Shown: piece by piece, positions 8,509 through 18,020 of the stretch
How positions within the stretch are numbered: the first letter of the stretch is position 1
Layout of the letters: each line of letters begins with the position of its first letter
Assembly: GCF_032854445.1 (NCBI RefSeq)
Contig: NC_088298.1
Span: 3,158,160 to 3,222,159, forward strand
From: Liolophura sinensis
Lineage: Eukaryota; Mollusca; Polyplacophora; Chitonida; Chitonidae
DNA length: 64,000 nt
Direction: 5' to 3'
Notes under the pieces: model-generated
Told to the model about the DNA's origin: nothing
Database searches by the model: none
Seen by the model: the letters and a program-made list of their open reading frames with translations, nothing else
Made by a program: the position numbers and the translations under genes

Positions 8509-9064
8509 TCAGATTCTGCTTTCGTAACCCGTCGATTTGATGTATTCTTTTAGTAAGGAGAATATTTGTGCTCTCAGGTGTGGTTTGGGGTTAAGGATAG
8601 TCTGAAGGTCAAGTTCACATTTGTAGATTTGCAGGCATTCTGCCAATCGTCTTCGTTCTTTACTGCGTTTAATACATTGTAGCAAATAGTGCTCTATGGT
8701 TTCATCATGCTCTTGACAGGCTGGGCAAGTTGGTGAAGAATTTTGGATTATAGTTGCTAGATGTGCTTTGAGCCCTGTTTTCCCTAGTCTCAGGCGTGAT
8801 ATGTTTTTGTCATCTTGGTTATTCAATAATTGGAACGAATTTAATTTTGTAATCGTTCCGTTTAATATTTTATAGTGCCACCGTCCGCGGGATTCTTTAT
8901 CCCATTCCTCTTTCCACTGATTGTTAATTTGGGTATTGATCAATGTATATATTTCATTTTGGCTCAGGGGAACGTCTATATCTTGTTCATATTTTCGTAG
9001 GCTCGATTTTGCTGCCTGATCTGCAATTTCATTTCCTCGAATATTAACGTGCGCTGGAACCCAT
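8509..9064 (-). pseudogene. C-terminal end of a LINE ORF2 (RNase H end plus CCHC region)
   Basis: The minus strand reads continuously from 'WVPAHVNIRGNEIADQAAKS', the end of a LINE-type RNase H domain (the Asp of 'EIAD' is its last catalytic position), through a linker to 'SPTCPACQEHDETIEHYLLQ' and C, the CCHC-like motif at the C-terminus of I/Jockey-group ORF2 proteins, and ends 'EYIKSTGYESRI'. The upstream part (endonuclease, reverse transcriptase) is missing because the insertion is 5'-truncated at 9064. No break is seen in the remaining 180 or so codons. It is a different LINE family from copies A-D later in the window. Confidence 0.8.
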
Positions 9065-9084
9065 GCTGCCGGTCGCTGTCTTCA

Positions 9085-9290
9085 CCGGCTTTTATCCTAT
9101 CCACGCGGAAATTAACCACACGCTGATTGGTTCGTTTTTTCTTACGTAACCCCTTCTCGCACGCCGATTGGTCCGTTTTGCGGGCCCCCCATTGGGCAGT
9201 TTTGGGGCAAATCCGGCTCACCCATTGGTCCGTTTTGGCGCCAGGGAGCACTTTTCGAGCTGTCCCACTCGACTTAACAAGCCGACGTTT
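9085..9290 (-). promoter_or_regulatory. CCAAT-box array upstream of PC4-like gene, copy 1
   Basis: ATTGG (CCAAT on the minus strand) occurs at 9126, 9167, 9191 and 9224, in the repeated context 'ATTGGTCCGTTTTG', with 'GGCGCCAGGGAGC' after the last one. A TATA-like GGATAAAAG lies on the minus strand at about 9089-9097. The same array with similar spacing is present in copy 2 (27154-27376), directly upstream of the PC4-like gene. Here the LINE insertion has moved the array 2.5 kb away from its gene. Confidence 0.6.
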
Positions 9291-10515
9291 TGCCTCTTTT
9301 TTTTCTCTCTTTTTTCCCTATACTGTTATACGGTTATACTATTCACTATATCACACTAGTCTATACACATACCCCCCGCGGCGTGGAAAAAACCCACCAA
9401 ACTTCTCCAGCGAATGCTAAACTAATCGAACTCATCGAAGGGGTGACGTCACCATCACATCACCACAAAAATGGATCCCCAAAACCACAAAAAATGGATC
9501 CCCAAAACGGCACCAAAGCCACATTCTCAACTACTCATGCCATCTCCGTCTTTCTTTCTGTAAGAAGTTATTTCTGCGCTCAGGATCTGCATCTCGACGT
9601 TGTCTATATCGACGCTGTTTTTCTGCAGCAGATAGAGGCATATTCCTGCCGTATATGCTTCTTGAAAAGTTCTTCTGCAACAAAAACAGACTTTTATGAC
9701 GTACTGCTCTGATAAGAATAAATAGTATTAGGTTACGCTTTAGCTTTCAATCTAAAATGTCAACAACGTTACCACATGTCACCAGGTACAGGGTAACATA
9801 GTTGACAGAACTGCACAAAAACAACAACAACTCCGTGCTGTACACAGACAATGGAAGTTACTTAAGGTAAAAGGCATTTGATTACATCAGATATATTAGA
9901 CTGTTAATTACTTTTTCAGGTAAAACCTTTGATTGGCAAAATATCATGGTAACATAGTTGACATATTTAAGTGACAGACCATTTATTTTGAGCCATTGAT
10001 CAACAGTTTTTGGCGAAAAATGCATAGAAACTTACCAAACCTGACTTTGAAGATCAGCAATTTCCCGCCTTTGCCCTGGGGGATCTGATTGTCATCAAGG
10101 GCATGTAACTCTGTTAAGCTCACCAGAAAGTGTCATGGTAACGTAGTTGACAGAGCACTAAGGGACATCATTTTCACAGGCTGTATTTAATGCATTTGTA
10201 CATTTTCAACGTAGTTTTCTTATTACATATATTATTCAATGCTAACGGCAACAACTGGTTTTGGCTGGAGATAGAAATTCCACAAAAAAGAGCATTTTAA
10301 GTAATGTTTTAATACAAAACTCACTGTGGGACGTCATTTTACCAACACCACAAAACCAAATCAATTCATAAAGCATGTTATTTGACTCCTTTTTAAAGCC
10401 AAACTAGTACATTTTAGCAGTTATTGTCTTGTATATCATACTCCTGCAAATCTTCATTCTCGTATTGAAGAAAATAGTCTTGTTTAGCGCTGTCTGAGCC
10501 TTAGGACATAAAATA
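9291..10515. other. No clear gene; thrice-repeated GGTAACATAGTTGACA motif
   Basis: About 9291-9470 continues the promoter-side flank of the module. A tandem 'aaaaatggatccccaaaac' pair lies at 9466-9510. From 9720 the sequence is A/T-rich and non-coding. The 16-bp word GGTAACATAGTTGACA (or with ACG in place of ACA) occurs at about 9792, 9948 and 10137. I see no inverted repeats that define a transposon and no convincing reading frame. Confidence 0.5.
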
Positions 10516-11769
10516 TACAGTTGTGGTAGAATGACCCTATTAGTTATCACGGACTGGTTCTCCAAATTTACCATTGCAGTTGCGACAAGAGACCGGAAGG
10601 CTACCGCAGTCGCGGGAGTTTTGGTTCGTGAATGGTTTACCAAATATGGTGTCCCTCAAAGAATCCATAGTGATCAAGGAAGGTGTTTTGAGGCTGGGAT
10701 AATCCAAGAGCTATGTAAGCTGTACAGGATAAAGAAGACCAGAACAACCCCGTACAACCCACAGGGAAATGGACAAACAGAGCGATACAACCGGACCCTG
10801 CACAACTTGCTCATCACCCTGCCTGCGGATCAGAAGCGGAAGTGGCCTGAACATCTCGGAGAATTGTGTCTTGCTTACAATTCCACACCGCACAGTTCTA
10901 CAGGATACACACCTTATTACCTTCTCTTTGGACAGAACGTAGCTCTCCCGATCGACAGACTGATTGGATTAGACCAAGATGAGGTTGATGCAGAAGCAGC
11001 CGAGAACATTCATGACAACTGGGTCACAAGGCATCAATGTCGTCTGTGGCAAGCCCGTCAACATGTGCAAAATCAGCTTCGAGTGAAATTTGGCAAGCAG
11101 AAGCAGCGTTATTATAAGCAGCTACTTAGTCCGCCCATCCATGTTGGCACCAAAGTGTATTTGAGGCAGCATCCACATGGTAGATGTAAAATTCAGGATG
11201 AATTCGGAAAGACACTTTTTAAAGTCCTGGACAGAAACGAGGGAGTCTACCTTATCAAAGCTGCAGATGGAACAGGAGATGTCAGGCGAGTTGGTAGGTC
11301 ATAGATTACAAACTGAGCCCTGTGAAGTTAGACGCACTCGTCGTGGTGCAGGAACTCACTCCAATCCATATCACTTGCCGCGTTCTGTTTGCCATTAATG
11401 TGTATGGCGTTATGTAAAGATGGTGTCAAACCTCAGTTTTTCTTGTTTTCTTGTATTCCTGTCTTATCCTGAGGACATGATAGATTTCTGGAGGGGATGC
11501 ATGTAACGGGTATCTACTGTGTGTAGATGCGATGGTTGATTGTGAGTTACCTCCCTTGATGTTAGTTCTCCTATGTTGTTGTGGTTTTGCTGGGTAGCGG
11601 AAGGCGGGGAGACGACGCCGGGATTGCTACGAGGAAACTGATAAGATACGGCCAATGTAGAACATGATTAAACCCTCCGGATATAGAGGGTTTTTCCATC
11701 TGGACAATAAAAAGAAATCTGAACTGGAGTTGGAGTAATTGCTTCCCTCGAATCCTCCCAATTAACACA
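10516..11769 (+). mobile_element. Ty3/gypsy LTR-retrotransposon fossil: integrase end plus 3' LTR
   Basis: The left part (10531-11304) encodes the integrase core and tail of a Ty3/gypsy polyprotein: 'VITDWFSKF', 'GVPQRIHSDQGRCFEAGII', 'NPQGNGQTERYNRTLHNLL' and 'AYNSTPHSSTGYTPYYLLFG' give the D, D and E of the integrase, and 'VGTKVYLRQ' lies in the C-terminal domain. A purine-rich tract (about 11490-11497) precedes a putative LTR. Gag, protease and reverse transcriptase are absent, so this is a broken, 5'-truncated copy with only the 3' end left. It lies inside the Polinton and so is younger than it. Confidence 0.8.
11502..11769 (+). repeat. Putative 3' LTR of the Ty3/gypsy fossil
   Basis: Begins TGTAACGGGT just after the purine tract and ends ...TTAACACA (or a few bases later). 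It contains a polyadenylation-like 'caataaaaag' near 11705. No second LTR is in the window, so the ends are inferred from TG/CA termini and the position where polymerase similarity starts. Confidence 0.5.
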
Positions 11770-11773
11770 TACA

Positions 11774-12199
11774 CTGCGGGACTTACGACGGCACGGTCAA
11801 ACGTGCACTGACGCCATTCGCCGAAAGTACCCCGGGGGAGGGGGTGTATTCCGCAATCAGCCCACCATTTTCGAAACGTTGGCGGACATGGGGATTGAAC
11901 TCCAGGACGGTGATGATGGCATCTTTCCGTACCGAGCGTGTTACGACTTCGAGGCGTACTTGGCCCCGGTGAACGCGGTGGACGACGCGGTGACTAGGTC
12001 GACGGAATGGACGGCCCAACACATCCCCATGAGTGTCAGTGTGAACTCTAATGTACCGGACTGCGACCACCCCGTGTGTTTCATCTCGACCGGCGATCCC
12101 CAGGCACTCGTCGAGCAAATGATGGCTTACCTCAACGAAATCAGCGAGATCAGTAGCGCCTATCTCCACGAGCGTTATGCTTACATCCTGGACGCGTTA
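11774..12199 (+). pseudogene. Polinton DNA polymerase B, N-terminal-side fragment
   Basis: The plus strand reads 'FETLADMGIELQDGDDGIFP' followed by 'YRACYDFEAYLAPV', 'STEWTAQHIPMSVSVNSNV' and 'CFISTGDPQALVEQMMAYL'. The combination 'YR.CYDFEAYL' (exonuclease Exo I with D and E), 'H.P.SVSV.SNVP.....CF...GD' is characteristic of the protein-primed PolB of Polintons and related elements, which replicates the element. It is bounded on the left by the gypsy LTR and on the right by a PIF-Harbinger insertion. Fossil fragment. Confidence 0.75.
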
Positions 12200-12345
12200 G
12201 TCTGCGCACAAAAAGAACGCTTGCTCGCGATAAAAACGAGCGCGATAAAGCAAGCACGTGAAATGAAAGCGCTTGCTTGTCGTTGAGGTGGACATATTGA
12301 CATTGTAAATCACGCTTGCGACTGGTAGAATTTTGTCATTTGGCA

Positions 12346-15077
12346 CCATGGCGGATTCAAGTGAAGACGAACTATTGTTGCTAGACAATGTTTTGCCGAA
12401 AAATTATCCTAGGAAAACGCAAAAGAATGGGCGTTCATGAGATAAATAAAAGGAGGCGAATGGAAGGTGAATATCACCACTTGTTTCCTCTGCTTGAAAG
12501 GAGCCCTTCTCGTTTCCAGTCATACTTGAGAATGAGCCAAGAGACATTCAAGTATATCTTAGAAAAAATTGAACCAAAAATAACAAAGAACTGGTGCAAC
12601 TGGCACCAACAACCAATTCTGCCAGAGGAGCGTCTAGTTCTTACGCTCAGGTGAGTCACCCTTAGTTGAAACGTATGAGTATATACAGTTATATATATAT
12701 AATTATGAAGTAATAACTGTAAATATATATTCATGCATACACAATGAACTAAGACTGTGTAAACGTGTATCATAAAGTTTATTGATCCCCATTATGAACT
12801 ACAACAGGTAAATCTCTTGTTTGTTTTAAACTTATGGTGAGGACATTTTAGGAGAGAAGAGTAGGATTAAAAAGGTTGTTACTCACAAAAGACAATAAAC
12901 AAACAGAGAAAACAGCCAACAAACTCAGAAACTATCTTAGTTATAGAATGATTATATAAAATCAACAACATAGATGTTTAAAAAAGATCACTGTTCGTAA
13001 AGAATAAGAATGATTTTCCACTTGCGAGAGAAAAAAAATCATTTACGCCTAACTGGCATATTAATTATCTTGTGTAAAATACAATTTGAGTACAACAAAA
13101 TTAAGGATCATTTGATGACTCTTTGTCTTCAGCACTCTAAATGAATGTACCTGGTGTAGAAATGATAACAGCTGAAAAAATAAACCAACATAAAGATTAC
13201 AACATATTAACAAAAACGCTGCTTAATATCTTTTGTTCAGGCGTTGATGTCTTAACGATCATAATGAAAACAATGAGAGTCTGGCTAAGTGGTGTAGGAA
13301 TCAATGCTATTAGGTGTTGAACCTGTGCTATAGCTTTGGTAAGACAATGCGGGCGATGTGTTATCTCGCAATTGTACATCCAGATCTTGAGGTTGGCTTG
13401 TGTACGGTTGTGAACGTTGTTGTACTGTTGGTAGGTATACAAACTCTTGCAGAACTGACTGTAATTGATTGCGAACGCAGAGTTTCAGGTGCTGAGGGAC
13501 CATTTTCATGTATGGGTATAATGATTTGAGGAATTGGAAGTCAGCATCATTTGTTTGCTCGGCATTTTCTCTTTTTTGACTTTAGTTCCCTGTAACTGTC
13601 CGAGCTGTCTCGACTGCGTTTTTTGTCGGGTCCTGCTCTTGTGTTTGTACGTTTACTCGACGGAGGCCCCGGAGAAAACTCCTGGAACGGCCCAGGCTCT
13701 GGTGCTTCAAAGGCTGTAGGATTTTCAAATGTGTCCGGTCCTTGACTTTCCACATTGCTGCCCTGGGTGTCTACTTCTGTTGCAGACTCATCCGCAATCC
13801 CCGGGCTTGGTTGATTACCTTCAAAGTTATCCAGATCTAGGGAGTCGAATAAAGTTCTCGGCGCAACAATATCTTTCAAAAAGAGAAGCTGATTGAAAAA
13901 CTGCCACTTTGATTGTGGGTGATTGCTTGCAGCGTCTCCTGATCTTGGCACAGACCTTTTATTGTATTCTGTCGCAAAGTAGTCTCGCAGGGACTTCCAC
14001 TTGTTCTTCAGTGCAGTTTCTGAAAACAAAAAAATTAACAGCACATTATTATTTATGATATAGTGCTTGCATACAATATTATTGTCTGATGAAAGTTCAC
14101 ATAAACTGAGTCATAATGATTGCCCCATTCCAGCAAGTCAAATATATATATCACAATTCAAAAGTCGCTTTCAGAGACACAACTAATATGATGAACGTCT
14201 TTTTTTCAGATTTCTTGCAACCGGTTCATCTTTTAAGACCCTTGCCTTCAACTTCCGGGTGGGTGCCTCCACTGTAGCACACGTTGTGTCTGAAACTGTT
14301 ACTGGTATATGGAATGAGCTGAAACCAGTGCATATGCCCTCTCCAACCAGGGAAACATTCCTATCGGCTTCTGATGACTTTTACAATCTTTGGAATTCCC
14401 CAAACTGCTTAGGAGCGATAGACGGAAAGCATGTTCGAATCCGTTGTCCCAGCAAATCAAGATCCATGTTTTAAAACTACAAAAGATATTTCTCAATAGT
14501 GTTGCAGGCTGTTGTTGATGCTCATTACAAATTTCTGACAATCAACGTTGGCGGACATGGGAAACAAAACGATGGAGGTACTTTTCAAGCCTCGGGCCTT
14601 TATCGTGCTCTTGTGCAAGAAAAACTGCATATACCAGAGCCTACAGCCCTGCCAAACTCCAATGTCGTGGCCCCATCTGTGTTCATTGCTGACGAGGCAT
14701 ACCCACTAATGACTCATGTTTTGAAACCCTACAGTGGAACAAATCTCCCTCTTGATGAAGACTGCTTCAACAAGAGATTGTCAAGATGTAGAAAAACCGT
14801 GGAATGTGCGTTTGGAATTTTGGTAGCAAAATGGCGTTTGCTAAATAAAGAAATGGAGACAGACGTCTGCTTGCCGATCGCATTGTAAAATGTGTTTGTG
14901 TCCTGCATAACACTATAATGGACAAAGAAGGCATGGTGCAAAACCTCACCGAAGTTTCGGTTTAAAACCAAGGCATAGTTTGGGACCGTGTTGGGAGGCC
15001 ATGTAATGATTCAAAAACTGTTAGGGATGTTCTTAAAGCATACTTCAATAGATATCCTCTGCAATATATTCAATAGC
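12346..15077 (+). pseudogene. Harbinger transposase (HARBI1-like), two exons, broken
   Basis: Exon 1 starts at ATG 12346 (MADSSEDELLLLDNV) and, after a frame change near 12390-12430, reads 'MGVHEINKRRRMEGEYHHLF' and 'RFQSYLRMSQETFKYILEKI' to a GT donor at about 12651 (CTCAG|GTGAGT). A strong acceptor (tctttttttcag) at 14209 leads into exon 2: 'RFLATGSSFKTLAFNFRVGA', then 'CLGAIDGKHVRIRCP' (first Asp), 'VFIADEAYPLM' (second Asp) and 'CRKTVECAFGILVAKWRLL' (Glu). The phase fits across the junction. Exon 2 has an in-frame TAA at 14472 (probably from a Lys codon) and a frameshift near 14868, after which 'LADRIVKCVCVLHNTIMDKE' continues; it ends 'RDVLKAYFNRYPLQYIQ' at 15077. The protein cuts and pastes the element via its DDE nuclease. 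Confidence 0.88.
13285..14035 (-). pseudogene. MADF/Myb-SANT-like Harbinger partner protein, lacking first exon
   Basis: On the minus strand an acceptor-like 'tttttttgttttcag' (plus 14020-14035) precedes 'ALKNKWKSLRDYFATEYNKR', the second half of a MADF-type DNA-binding domain, followed by 'SKWQFFNQLLFLKDIV', an acidic Ser/Pro linker and a basic 'SSKRTN..GPDKKRSRD..SYRELKSKKRKCR' segment ending near 13550. Further downstream (13509-13285) a frame with 'QHLKLCVRNQLQSVLQEFVY' resembles the C-terminal BESS-like helix of such proteins. Harbinger elements need a Myb/MADF protein to bring the transposase to the nucleus and the termini. The first half of the MADF domain is not visible upstream. The gene is antisense inside the transposase intron. 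Confidence 0.7.
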
Positions 15078-15164
15078 CTATCAACAAGAAAATGTAACCT
15101 TCAAAGAACAATCTAGGCCAAAGCTTTTGTAAACTGACCAGACGCTGCTCTTGTAAATACAAGG

Positions 15165-15270
15165 AGGCACATTACACGTACATGCACCCTAATGATTCCT
15201 TCGTCGTCATATGACTGAAAAATTGTTGAGTACGACGTTAAACCCCAAGCACTCACTCACTCACTTGATT
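15165..15270 (+). repeat. SINE 3'-tail fragment inside the Harbinger element
   Basis: The stretch 'gaggcacattacacgtacat' through 'gacgttaaaccccaagcact' to (CACT)n matches the 3' third of the full SINE at 16318-16677 in opposite orientation. It has no tRNA-like head, so it is a truncated insertion or relic. Confidence 0.85.
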
Positions 15271-15424
15271 CTTTATGCTTTCCAAGCGTCGCTTGACATC
15301 GCAGGCGCGATAAAACAAGCGTGCTTTTTGTGCGGTACAAGCAAATTCTGAACAACATTACAAGTGCTTGCTTTATCGCGCTCGCTTTTATCGCGAGCAA
15401 GCGTTCTTTTTGTGCGCAGACTTA

Positions 15425-15712
15425 GACGAGCGGATCGATCCCAACGAGACGAAACCGTCTTACACTCGACGGGTTCGGGATAGATTCGTTACATATATGG
15501 ACCAACTCCCCGTCCTCGGCTTTAACTTCGGCAACTACGACCTGAACTTGATCAAACAGCAGCTTTACCCCCACCTGGTCCAGAGCGGTGATTTGGAGTA
15601 TGTGATTAAGCGGAACAATAATCACATGGCCCTCACCACACCGCAGCTGAAATTTCTGGACATTCGGAATTACCTGGCCCCGAATTACAGTTACGACAAG
15701 TGGGTGAAAACA
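15425..15712 (+). pseudogene. Polinton DNA polymerase B, second fragment
   Basis: Reads 'TRRVRDRFVTYMDQLPVLGF', 'NFGNYDLNLIKQQLYPHLVQ', 'VIKRNNNHMALTTPQLKFLD' and 'IRNYLAPNYSYDKWVK'. 'LPVLGFN.G.YDLN.IK' is the Exo II motif and 'VIKRNN..M...T..LKFLDI.NYLAP..SYDK' is strongly typical of Polinton PolB. It lies immediately right of the Harbinger insertion. The palm domain is not in the window; similarity stops near 15712. Fossil fragment. Confidence 0.8.
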
Positions 15713-15844
15713 AAAATTGGATTTAGTAACTTTTTAAACTTGTTTAACACAACATGTATCTGAATCACTGTGATAAATACCAAATTTTATTTATTTAATC
15801 ATTGCATTTTGAGAAAACTTACTGAGATTCATGAAGTTGAGTTG

Positions 15845-17580
15845 AGGGGGAATCCATGCCACTCCCCCAAGACATTGTTCCCTCCTAGAATGGACATCAC
15901 CACCTCAGCTATAGCACTGAATGGCTTTAGTGATGGCCCTCCACCTGTAAAATAAAATAAAATAGTAAAAATGTCCAAATAATAATATCTTTCATTGTAT
16001 TTGATCTCAACTTATTTTAGACTTACAGCTGATGATGCGTTCAATGATGTTGACAATATGTTGTGTTATAAATTAAGATTATGTTTCAAATTAACTACCA
16101 GTCAAGTTGCAAAAGAAATTAATATGAAAAATCCTTAGAACTTTCAATTCGGTGAAAGTTGACTCTTGAGTTTATAAAAAAAAACACAAATAGGCCAATG
16201 GGGCGAGAGATGGTCTCCGGGTCAAAGTTTGAAACATGAACAGATGAGAAAATAAAAAGTGTGTAAGTGTTGGGACAGGTTAAATGGCCTGTTTGCTAGG
16301 TGAATTTTTGTAATATGAGTGAGTGAGTGCTTGGGGTTTAACGTCGTTCTCAACAATTTTTCAGTCATATGACGACGAAGGAATCATTAGGGTGCATGTA
16401 CGTGTAATGTGCCTCCTTGTTGCAGGACGGATTTCCACCGCTCTTTTATTTAGTGCTGCCTCATGAGGCGACTTACCGAAGGCAAGCAAGCCGCCCCGCC
16501 CGAGCCATTATACTGATACGGGTCAACCAGTCGTTGCACTATCCCCTTCATGCTGAACGCCAAGCGAGGAAGTTACAACTTCCTCTCTTAAAGTCTTAGG
16601 TATGACTCGATCAGGGATTGATCCTGGATCTACCGGTCCCGAAGCGGACGCTCTACCAACTGTGCTATCTGGGCCGGTTTTTGTAGTATGATGCCTAAAT
16701 AACACAGAAAGTGATTTCTTTGATGCCATACTTAAGAACATTCTGGTTATTAGATTAATCCTCACATATTCTAAAATTTCATTTACACACGTAATTCATT
16801 ATGACATGAATCAAAATATAGGTGCATTTGAATGAACCTTTGTCTGTGGCAGTGCTCATTATAAAAATGCTACCTAGCTCATTAATAATTTTATATCTAG
16901 TCTTCACAGTTTGGAAGTATACATAGATTAGAGAAGTGGATACATTTGCATTTTAAATTAAACAAATCAGTTTCCTTCGCACATAAATATTCTTAAGCTT
17001 AATAAATGAACTGCTTTCACTCACTTTACAAAAATATAAAGTTCAAGTTAAAGGCCAAGTTCAGCATCCTAATTTAATGTGTCGTTCATTCTGATCACTT
17101 GCAATATTATTTTTTTCAGTGCACCACACTCCATGCACCCTCAACTTCAAGTAAGAACTACGGTTTTAATGATGCTCTGCCATTTTTGATTAGTACAATG
17201 TTTGAATTCTAGTCAATGTTTAGCTGCATTTATGAGAGATAATCGATCCGACAGCTCCCGAATTCCGGGTACATACAACTGAATTGTGTTAGTTTCACTG
17301 TTCACAGTTACACTATTCCAATTAAATAATTTAATTTCACATACCCGTCGCACACTTTCTTATGGGCCGAGATATTATATTTGGTTTGGGAGAAAATATT
17401 GAGCCACTTTTTCTCCACTTCTTCTTGTGACCGCTTGTTCTTTTCTGAGGTCAATCCTGGACCCAACTTCACCCTCAATATGTCTTTGTATTGTGCCATG
17501 TACTTGGCGAGGCTCAAACACTCGTCGTTTGAGCAGTTCGGCTTTCTCTTAGTTTTTCCTCCATTTCAGTTTGTGTTTAC
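15845..17580 (-). pseudogene. Myb/SANT-like DNA-binding protein remnant, two exons
   Basis: Minus-strand exon 1 (about 17575-17348) reads 'KRKPNCSNDECLSLAKYMAQ', 'YKDILRVKLGPGLTSEKNKR' and 'EEVEKKWLNIFSQTKYNISA' and then 'HKK', a Myb/SANT trihelix of the Myb_DNA-bind_5 type, and ends at a donor-like GTATGT. A second exon (about 15955-15845), after the acceptor 'ttattttattttacag', reads 'GGPSLKPFSAIAEVVMSILG', the 'GGGP....LS..E..V..I' segment that normally follows this domain. The intron contains a SINE. No ATG is obvious before exon 1, so the start is lost or lies upstream. It may be the partner gene of a PIF-Harbinger or related transposon, or a host gene derived from one. Confidence 0.6.
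16305..16690 (-). mobile_element. Full-length tRNA-derived SINE with 13-bp target duplication
   Basis: TTTTTGTARTATG flanks the element at 16305-16317 and 16678-16690. Read on the minus strand, 16677-16318 begins with a tRNA-like head (A box in 'TAGCACAGTTGGTAGAGCG', B-box-like 'GGATCAATCCC'), passes through a conserved body and ends 'gacgttaaaccccaagcact' with (CACT)n. Length is 360 bp. It is inserted in the intron of the Myb/SANT-like remnant. Confidence 0.9.
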
Positions 17581-17865
17581 ATCAAAATGTCGTCTGCTGC
17601 TCACGTGACATTATAATATACCAAAAATATCTTTATTATTGGAGAACTCTCGTTGCTACGGGACTCGCGTTTCAGAAAACATAAAAAGATAAGTATCGTG
17701 TTAAGAAATCGTGTTAAGAACTTTTATGAGTGCATTCTAAAATATTTTCTCAGCTAAGAGTAACTTCCATACTCAAGTATAAATTCTTAGCTGAATCTTA
17801 AGAATCTTTATGAATACGGGTCTTGGTGAATAGTTATCCAAAGAGTTTATTGAACTGAAAGACGA

Positions 17866-18020
17866 CATGGTTCTCCGTTGTGCATTAGGTACTTGTAACT
17901 CCGACGAAAGATACCATGATAGACTAGGCGATGCTAGGTTTATTCTCTTCCCGAAGCCGAAAACACAGCTGAAAAATGTCCTCGCTGGATTAAAGCCTGA
18001 GGGAGGCCCCACGAACAGGT
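17866..18020 (+). pseudogene. THAP zinc-finger exon (first exon), frameshifted
   Basis: Starts ATGGTTCTCCGTTGTGCATT and reads MVLRCALGTCNSDERYHDR, then 'DARFILFPKPKTQLK'. In another frame 'KCPRWIKA' (stop) 'GRPHEQ' follows, ending at a donor-like CAG|GTAAAC. The pattern 'C..GTCNSD.RY......F..FPKPK....KC.RWIK.CGRPHEQ' is the N-terminal half of a THAP domain (C2CH DNA-binding zinc finger). A one-base frameshift near 17980 and an in-frame stop (where Cys is expected) show that it is dead. The exon with the rest of the finger ('...VCSKHF') is not found downstream. Confidence 0.72.

Larger units (their letters stand above)
6594..9074 (-). mobile_element. 5'-truncated RNase H LINE carrying an SGNH-hydrolase sequence; 10-bp target duplication
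   Basis: The 10-bp word GCTGCCGGTC occurs at 6594-6603 and 9065-9074, exactly where similarity to the second module copy breaks and resumes, so 6604-9064 is one insertion. Read on the minus strand it contains the end of an RNase H domain and a C-terminal CCHC region of a LINE, its 3' untranslated region, a 30-bp poly-A (plus-strand T-run 7878-7907), an SGNH-hydrolase-like sequence (7875-7330), about 700 bp without a clear gene and an A-rich tail (6604-6640). A poly-A inside one insertion, followed by foreign sequence and a second A-rich end, is what a LINE 3' transduction would leave. A nested pair of insertions is the alternative. Confidence 0.7.
12197..15424 (+). mobile_element. PIF-Harbinger DNA transposon with TTA target duplication
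   Basis: The ends are near-perfect inverted repeats of about 55 bp starting GTCTGCGCACAAAAAGAACG at 12200 and ending at 15421, containing the subterminal words GCTTGCTCGCGATAAAA and GCGCGATAAAGCAAGC. TTA at 12197-12199 and 15422-15424 is the 3-bp (TWA) duplication expected of the superfamily. Inside are a spliced DDE transposase on the plus strand, a MADF/Myb-like gene on the minus strand within the transposase intron, and a SINE tail fragment. It interrupts the Polinton polymerase. The transposase carries two frameshifts and one stop, so the copy is probably inactive, but the clear ends suggest it is not very old. Confidence 0.92.
1..15712. mobile_element. Fossil Polinton/Maverick-type element, interrupted by nested insertions
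   Basis: Seen: a block of minus-strand reading frames (1-6455) that matches the Polinton morphogenesis set in order (protease, major capsid, basic core protein, minor capsid, two accessory proteins), a divergent promoter-like region (about 9070-9470) and plus-strand family-B DNA polymerase pieces (11774-12199 and 15425-15712). Known: Polintons are large capsid-encoding elements with protein-primed PolB. The element is broken: I estimate a handful of coding lesions plus at least three later insertions (LINE with SGNH sequence, Ty3/gypsy fragment, PIF-Harbinger). No terminal inverted repeats, integrase or packaging ATPase are visible, so its true ends are unknown and it continues past the left edge. 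Long capsid frames suggest moderate age. The right limit is where PolB similarity stops. Confidence 0.8.

Noticed and set aside
16600-16677. tRNA gene on the minus strand
   Set aside because: A- and B-box-like words are present, but the cloverleaf is degenerate and the sequence is the head of a SINE with its own target duplication.
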